DNA from: Bacteroidota bacterium | GTDB taxonomy: Bacteria; Bacteroidota; Bacteroidia; Bacteroidales; DTGW01 | Length of the DNA: 64,000 nt | Reading direction: 5' to 3' | NCBI GenBank assembly: GCA_029550865.1 | Contig: JAKPGM010000078.1 | Span: 1-64,000, forward strand | Part shown: positions 62,801 to 64,000 of the stretch, one piece after another | Position numbering within the stretch: the stretch's first letter is position 1 | Layout: every line of letters begins with the position of its first letter | Notes under the pieces: generated by a model | Told to the model about the DNA's origin: nothing | What the model saw: only the letters and a program-made list of their open reading frames with translations | Database searches by the model: none | Position numbers and translations under genes: made by a program

Positions 62801-64000
62801 GTAAAGAGGAGGAGTTGTTATCTCCAAATTCCCATAGGTAAGTAACATTGGCATTGTTACTACCAGGGGTAAACGTTACAGTAAGCGGATTACAACCATC
62901 TACAGCCGAAGCTGTATATGATGCAAACACTTTAGGCAATACAGTAATGGTGCGTATTAGCGTATCGGTACACCCAGCAGCATTGCTTACGATGAGTTGA
63001 AGATTGCGGTTAACTTTAGTACTCGTATTATTGCTGTATGTTTTGGTGAATGAGGGCGCTGAGGTAGTTGAGGTCTGCCCATCGCCAAAATTCCAGTTGT
63101 AGCTTGATATCGCACCCCGGCTGCTATTGGTAATTTTTATAGTAAAATCGGCACAACCACGGGTTGTATCCACCGTAAAACTGGCTTTGATAAAAGGTCG
63201 TACGGTTACCGTTGTGGTAGCAGTGTCGCGACAGTAGTAGCGACTCGTAGCTATCAGTTTTACCTGATACGTGGTGTCAGCAGGTTGGATGAGGTTCTGG
63301 AAAAGATGTCCCGGACTCTTTTGGGCGGTAGCACTGCCATCCCCAAAATCCCATAGATAGCTTACACCGGCCGTGTCGCCAGTTGTCGTGTTGGTAAACG
63401 ATACATAAAGCGGGTTACAGCCCGTAGTGGTGGTGGAAGTAAAGTTGGCATCAATTTCGGGGTATATAGTAATATTCTTTGAAAAAGTACTTAAACAACT
63501 TGAATTGTTGCGTAGGAAGGCAAAAAGGGTAACCTTATAGGTGACCGGCTGGGTACCCGTATTGCGGGGGAAAGTCCAGGTAATGGGATTAGTGTTACGT
63601 ATGTTAGTTAACTCGGGTACGTTGTCGCCATTAAAGTCCCAGTAAAATTCAAGCGTATCGGGGTTAGGGCTGATGTTGTAAAAGGTTATCGTGTTATTAC
63701 CGTTGGCCCGTGAACATAGCTGGCTGGTATCGGTACGAAAAAGGGCTACCACCTGAGGGAGTACATTAACTGCTACCTGCATCACCGTATCGGGATAGCA
63801 GGCACGGGTGATTTTTACTTTGTAAATATATACGCCCGTTGGTGGAGTCGCTATGGGATTGGCAACGGTGGTATCCGATAGGTAATTGATTGTGGTGTCA
63901 CCCAGCGAAGAGAAAGATAGCCACCAGGCATAGCTTAGTCCTCCGCTGGCAACAATTTGTATCGGTTCACCATAACAGGCCTCATATACCTCCGAACCCG
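56868..64000 (-). CDS. giant PKD-repeat T9SS type B protein, N terminus beyond window
   Basis: At least 2376 residues are encoded; the frame stays open to the right edge with normal coding sequence (for example YAWWLSFSSLGDT and GVYIYKVKITRACYPDT), so the true start lies outside. About 25 PKD-type units with WDFGDG-like cores fill nearly the whole protein. The last ~100 residues are the gliding-type C-terminal domain (FPNAFTPSMSGPKGGRYDPH, IYDRWGELLFVS, WDGYYKGKLCKQGVYVYKA), marking it as type IX secretion cargo. It resembles SprB-like adhesins in design: a long extended surface fibre. The following PorP/SprF gene supports this. Confidence 0.88.
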   Translation of the reverse strand, partial: GSEVYEACYGEPIQIVASGGLSYAWWLSFSSLGDTTINYLSDTTVANPIATPPTGVYIYKVKITRACYPDTVMQVAVNVLPQVVALFRTDTSQLCSRANGNNTITFYNISPNPDTLEFYWDFNGDNVPELTNIRNTNPITWTFPRNTGTQPVTYKVTLFAFLRNNSSCLSTFSKNITIYPEIDANFTSTTTTGCNPLYVSFTNTTTGDTAGVSYLWDFGDGSATAQKSPGHLFQNLIQPADTTYQVKLIATSRYYCRDTATTTVTVRPFIKASFTVDTTRGCADFTIKITNSSRGAISSYNWNFGDGQTSTTSAPSFTKTYSNNTSTKVNRNLQLIVSNAAGCTDTLIRTITVLPKVFASYTASAVDGCNPLTVTFTPGSNNANVTYLWEFGDNNSSSLQSPTHTFENNTNTIKTYTTKLTVTSEDFCVATFSNNITVREKIEANFSIDKVRGCSGFYSNIQNLSFGGNAIVNYTWNFGDGSPLWIRTPANQPNTFNHQYINNGNNPVTYNLQLTVNNSFGCTSTKTVPITVNPGVAASFTTSTTQGCNPLSVTFTNTTDMNKASSIKWEFDDNTSSTDPVVTHVYSHLEPNTKVYNARLIAVSANTGCIDTTVAPITVYSYIHADMAVDTSIGCSPLPVNINNLSAGGISQYNWNFGDGATSNSSASSLSHTYVNKTNNPTPQVRTLKLVVSNAQGCKDSTQLNITVKPEALAQFAVSRTDSCTPFNVRFTNQSNSISTSYFWDFDDGSNSVDTHPVHTFTNTSASDRTYNVKLRATTAQGCTDDTIVPVTAFAYIQAGFSVDDALICSHTPVHISNIAQGGIAQVKWDMDGNGSTEYTNNASTFTYPFINNTNSDLNLLIKQVVKNNHACYDSTTTWITVKPRVLASFTVDKDEGCNPVSVVFTNTSNIKDNVGTTFLWDFADGSYHTGKDATHTFYNFSAKDSVYPVKLTVTSDYQCADDTTVNITAFPEVNANFSLSVPSACSYENFIVTNNSSPGVSHSYWDFTGTGSQNLEINSASFQRFLVNTDTVPKTYQIRLVAKNNHACYDTMYRNIDIMPIVISNFSMDVDSGCQPLQVNFTNLANIRNTAGTQFRWQFGDGAEYHGRDTAHTYINLTANDISYPVTLTTTSNYNCSHDTTKYVNVYAFIDAQISLPSSLACSNTPFVFNNNSSPGVKHSYWLFGDGSTEVENNATSVTHTYVLHDTVMYPKNFTIRLIGTNNHAACRDTDYVSINVNPIPKANFAADVSEGCEPVRVQFTNQTVLPNCTYFWNFADGNSSSDTHPLHYFYNASGNDTVYQVMLKAVSNMGCRDSIVKPITAYARIAANFSVEDAAICAPGYATFVNNYIPGVKYNYWDFNGDNINDTLINAKTFTWLFQNNTLIPETLNVKLTVKNNHECYKSTQQQIVVYPKVVASFIADKWEGCQPLTVQFTNQSNIKDIAGTQFFWFFGNGATSSQKNPSYTYTHLQPNDVTYNVKLVTRSAYNCQDDTVIPVKPYAYVKAGFTLPKTTFCPDYEVANILNGAQGEVDQCTWKIYEGNTPILTFNNKNTNINVGFTNNTLDTAIRQIRQYVYNKHQCMDTAVTTVMVFPHIEPFITADQTEGCQPLRVKFTNQTNIKNIPGSIFEWQFGDGNSSYNKDTVTNLYVNAESTDKTFTATLKVTSREGCVANTSMLISTYAYIKANFATPNDELCSGESIPIQDNSLGGIANKYWDFTSDGIYDHTGTLNSISYENLTDNTVTRRLKLKVINAQACADSMTREIEVHPKVIANFTRDTVGCTPFNPNFSNTSSKSATLFEWTFGDGGSSPEKNPSKTYINNTENDIVYNVKLVAMSEHRCRDSIVKTVKVAHRPIARISVDKIIGCPPLEVNLYNTTKTSGSTYNWDFGDGGTLEVNDKRSITRTYYNEPTRSTNKPYVIKLRAVTPYGCDDTTSVTINVYPKVTAKFDTTFPDCNPIQTTIINRSMNATDFWWDFGDNTTSNQRNPTHLFNNETGSDKLFTVKLKAWSEYGCYDSTTRKVLVYPGPDANFLVNPIVQFFPNATFKITNRTNKGPWMYLWDFGNGDTLLTSSSDTFSYTYPHWGRYTIRLKVYSNKCSDTTSLNVVLYAPRPIADFDSAAEGCAPLTIRFRNQSIYGERYYWEFDDGSVSEVTHPVHTFVDPGEYNVKLTVYAEGGTDVHYEQVKVYPRPIVDFNVEPQLVMIPDDQIQCFNNTQYGDKYIWYFGDGNTSEETNPSHYYKELGVYTIKLVAISPFGCSDSLERVNIVQVMGKGKIEFPNAFTPSMSGPKGGRYDPHATDNDIFFPYHEGVAQYHLEIYDRWGELLFVSDDVNIGWDGYYKGKLCKQGVYVYKARGKFYNGRTFVKAGDITLIHK
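58690..63455 (-). repeat. nine alternating A/B PKD super-repeats
   Basis: Units alternate. Type A begins GCxPLxVxFTN, has FxWxFGDG and ends with a TSxxxCxDT strand. Type B begins xCSxxxxxIxNxSxGG, has YWDF or YNWNFGDG and ends with VKNNHACxDT or VSNxxGCxDS. Nine A/B pairs follow in strict order with a period of about 175 residues (about 525 bp), preceded by one B-like unit and followed by six A-like units without B partners. Confidence 0.75.

Noticed and set aside
1-64000. CRISPR array, phage or integrative element
   Set aside because: No short regularly spaced direct repeats, integrase, transposase or attachment-site-like duplication at the tRNA was seen; the repeats found are coding-domain repeats.

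Overview
The window is a chromosomal segment of a Bacteroidota bacterium, most likely class Bacteroidia and probably an anaerobe or microaerophile. Support comes from PorP/SprF proteins paired with giant proteins carrying the gliding-type (type B) C-terminal domain of the type IX secretion system (T9SS), gldA-gldF-gldG homologues, a TonB-receptor/DUF4249 pair, the moxR-bat aerotolerance operon, promoters resembling the Bacteroidota -33/-7 pattern (TTTG, about 19 nt, TAnnTTTG), and an [FeFe]-hydrogenase-like HydABC set. Genes are tightly packed. No insertion sequence, CRISPR array, rRNA or phage module was seen; the one tRNA found is tRNA-Ser(GGA).

Layout. 1-4.0 kb: an AT-rich outer-membrane cassette (beta-barrel protein, TonB-dependent receptor, DUF4249 lipoprotein). 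4.0-5.0 kb: TsaC/Sua5 on the minus strand. 5.2-14.1 kb: an eight-gene moxR-bat operon plus an extra small secreted protein. 14.2-20.9 kb: a complete trpEGDCFBA operon preceded by a short leader ORF with four consecutive Trp codons and an intrinsic terminator, a classical attenuator layout. 21.0-26.7 kb: a TPR protein, then HydC/HydB/HydA-like subunits and a stand-alone receiver protein. 26.8-32 kb: ispE, a propeller-sensor/SpoIIE phosphatase and an unknown secreted protein. 32-38.5 kb: first T9SS-type locus (PD40/PKD protein, PorP/SprF, 1350-residue CHU_C protein) with a palindrome at its promoter. 38.5-40.5 kb: tRNA-Ser, asparaginase, TatD. 40.8-45.0 kb: gldA-gldF-gldG-DUF4340. 45.1-53 kb: two paralogous xylose-binding-like lipoproteins on the minus strand, enclosing HU, a 30-codon COX24/AURKAIP1-like gene, RNase G and an AddA/RecB-like helicase-nuclease on the plus strand. 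53.2-55.9 kb: a small barrel protein and htpG. 55.9-64 kb: second T9SS-type locus, PorP/SprF and a PKD protein of more than 2376 residues that runs off the right edge.

The observations most worth following up are: (1) the HydA-like subunit keeps all four cysteines for the H-cluster cubane but has Ser for the proton-relay cysteine (SSSCP instead of TSCCP), Ala for the lysine that contacts the cyanide ligand (LPCxxA instead of MPCxxK) and Met for the proton-relay glutamate, so it may not be an ordinary hydrogenase; (2) the trp attenuator; (3) a nine-fold alternating A/B super-repeat in the giant PKD protein; (4) a perfect palindrome at the predicted start of transcription of the first T9SS locus; (5) the tiny basic COX24-like gene. 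Assignments rest on motif recognition by eye; no searches were run. Gene ends are exact; several starts were chosen by judgement as noted.
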